A stretch of DNA of 36,036 bases from Pseudomonadota bacterium (GTDB taxonomy: Bacteria; Pseudomonadota; Gammaproteobacteria; DASZBR01), in the NCBI GenBank assembly GCA_021777765.1, contig JAJYDF010000036.1, positions 1 through 36,036 of the forward strand. The letters run 5' to 3'. Both the position numbers and the translations under genes were made by a program. Positions 35,885-36,036 of the stretch are shown one piece after another. The notes beneath the pieces were generated by a model. It made no database searches and was not told the DNA's origin. It was given only the letters and a program-made list of their open reading frames with translations. Numbering within the stretch: the stretch's first letter is position 1; each line of letters starts with the position of its first letter.

Positions 35885-36036
35885 ACAAATCCGTGAGCAA
35901 TATGAGAATCTGCAACATCAAGTACAATGTTTAATCCGTCAACAATATGGCCGAAAATCAGAACAAGGTATTCCTGGTCAAGTGAATTTATTTGATACAC
36001 TCGAGAATAATCAAAATGAAAAGACACCAAATAATA
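35847..36036 (+). pseudogene. tnpC: IS66 tnpC transposase, N-terminal part, cut by window edge
   Basis: The frame open after TAA 35844-35846 reads QQEQITEQQNIIKQIREQYE and later LIRQQYGRKSEQG and QVNLFD. These are the leucine-zipper-like start and the LfGrkSEr...q..LFd element of IS66 transposases. There is no start codon; the gene's first residues were lost with the end of tnpB. The catalytic DDE region would lie beyond the right edge. Confidence 0.75.

Larger units (their letters stand above)
35230..36036 (+). mobile_element. Decayed IS66-family insertion sequence, right end outside the window
   Basis: Gene order tnpA-tnpB-tnpC of IS66 elements is kept, but each gene is damaged: tnpA has a stop, tnpB loses its end, and tnpC lacks its start. 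The left end is proposed at 35230 because GTAAG there is like IS66 termini and the interrupted protease sequence ends there. This end is inferred, as the right inverted repeat and the 8-bp target duplication cannot be seen. Confidence 0.8.

Noticed and set aside
1..36036. CRISPR arrays, tRNA or rRNA genes
   Set aside because: No regularly spaced repeats and no cloverleaf or rRNA-like segment was seen on reading; tRNA detection by eye is limited.

Overview
The window is AT-rich gammaproteobacterial DNA. It carries standard bacterial housekeeping genes (a full-length Mfd, an ABC exporter, a LysE exporter, a HigBA module) among several proteins with eukaryote-like or host-interaction domains: SET, two ankyrin blocks around a NUDIX domain, a Ras/Rab-like G domain, Sel1 repeats and a chagasin-type inhibitor. 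That mixture, with an orphan VgrG and decaying genes and insertion sequences, suggests a host-associated or intracellular member of the Legionellales/Coxiella-like gammaproteobacteria. This is inference; no rRNA or other phylogenetic marker is present to settle it.

Layout, left part (1-9.2 kb): a terminator and a perfect palindrome at the left edge; a SET-domain protein (-); a two-CBS protein (+); a 1152-residue ankyrin-NUDIX-ankyrin protein (-); two tandem small membrane proteins that look like distant paralogues (+); and a YiiX/NlpC-like permuted papain-fold protein (+). Middle (9.2-20 kb): a soluble hybrid histidine kinase (-); an MFS transporter pseudogene with an in-frame stop and a frameshift (-); an unknown helical protein with an internal repeat; an amidase; HigB/HigA; a LysE exporter; then a probable two-gene unit of a secreted His-rich NlpC/P60-like protein and a protein with a degenerate small-GTPase domain.

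Right part (20-36 kb): a GNAT acetyltransferase (-) and a divergent ABC exporter lie between two copies of a ~190-bp palindromic (MITE-like) repeat. The ABC gene has an attenuator-like leader: a sigma70 promoter, a 5-codon ORF, an overlapping 27-codon ORF that spans an intrinsic terminator, then the ABC start, each ORF touching the next. After this come an orphan VgrG (-), a divergent 1153-residue Sel1/helical protein (+), mfd (-), a KimA/APC-type permease (+), a periplasmic chagasin-family protease inhibitor (+), and a Ste24-like M48 protease fragment cut by a decayed IS66-family element that runs off the right edge.

How the genes may work together: no large operon is visible. Several genes (SET, ankyrin-NUDIX, G-domain, Sel1 and the YiiX-like protein) are candidate secreted effectors by architecture only; no secretion signal was tested. 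A second short repeat family (core CCTTCTCCCGC) surrounds mfd, the permease and the inhibitor, and appears to supply or modify the 5' ends of these genes.
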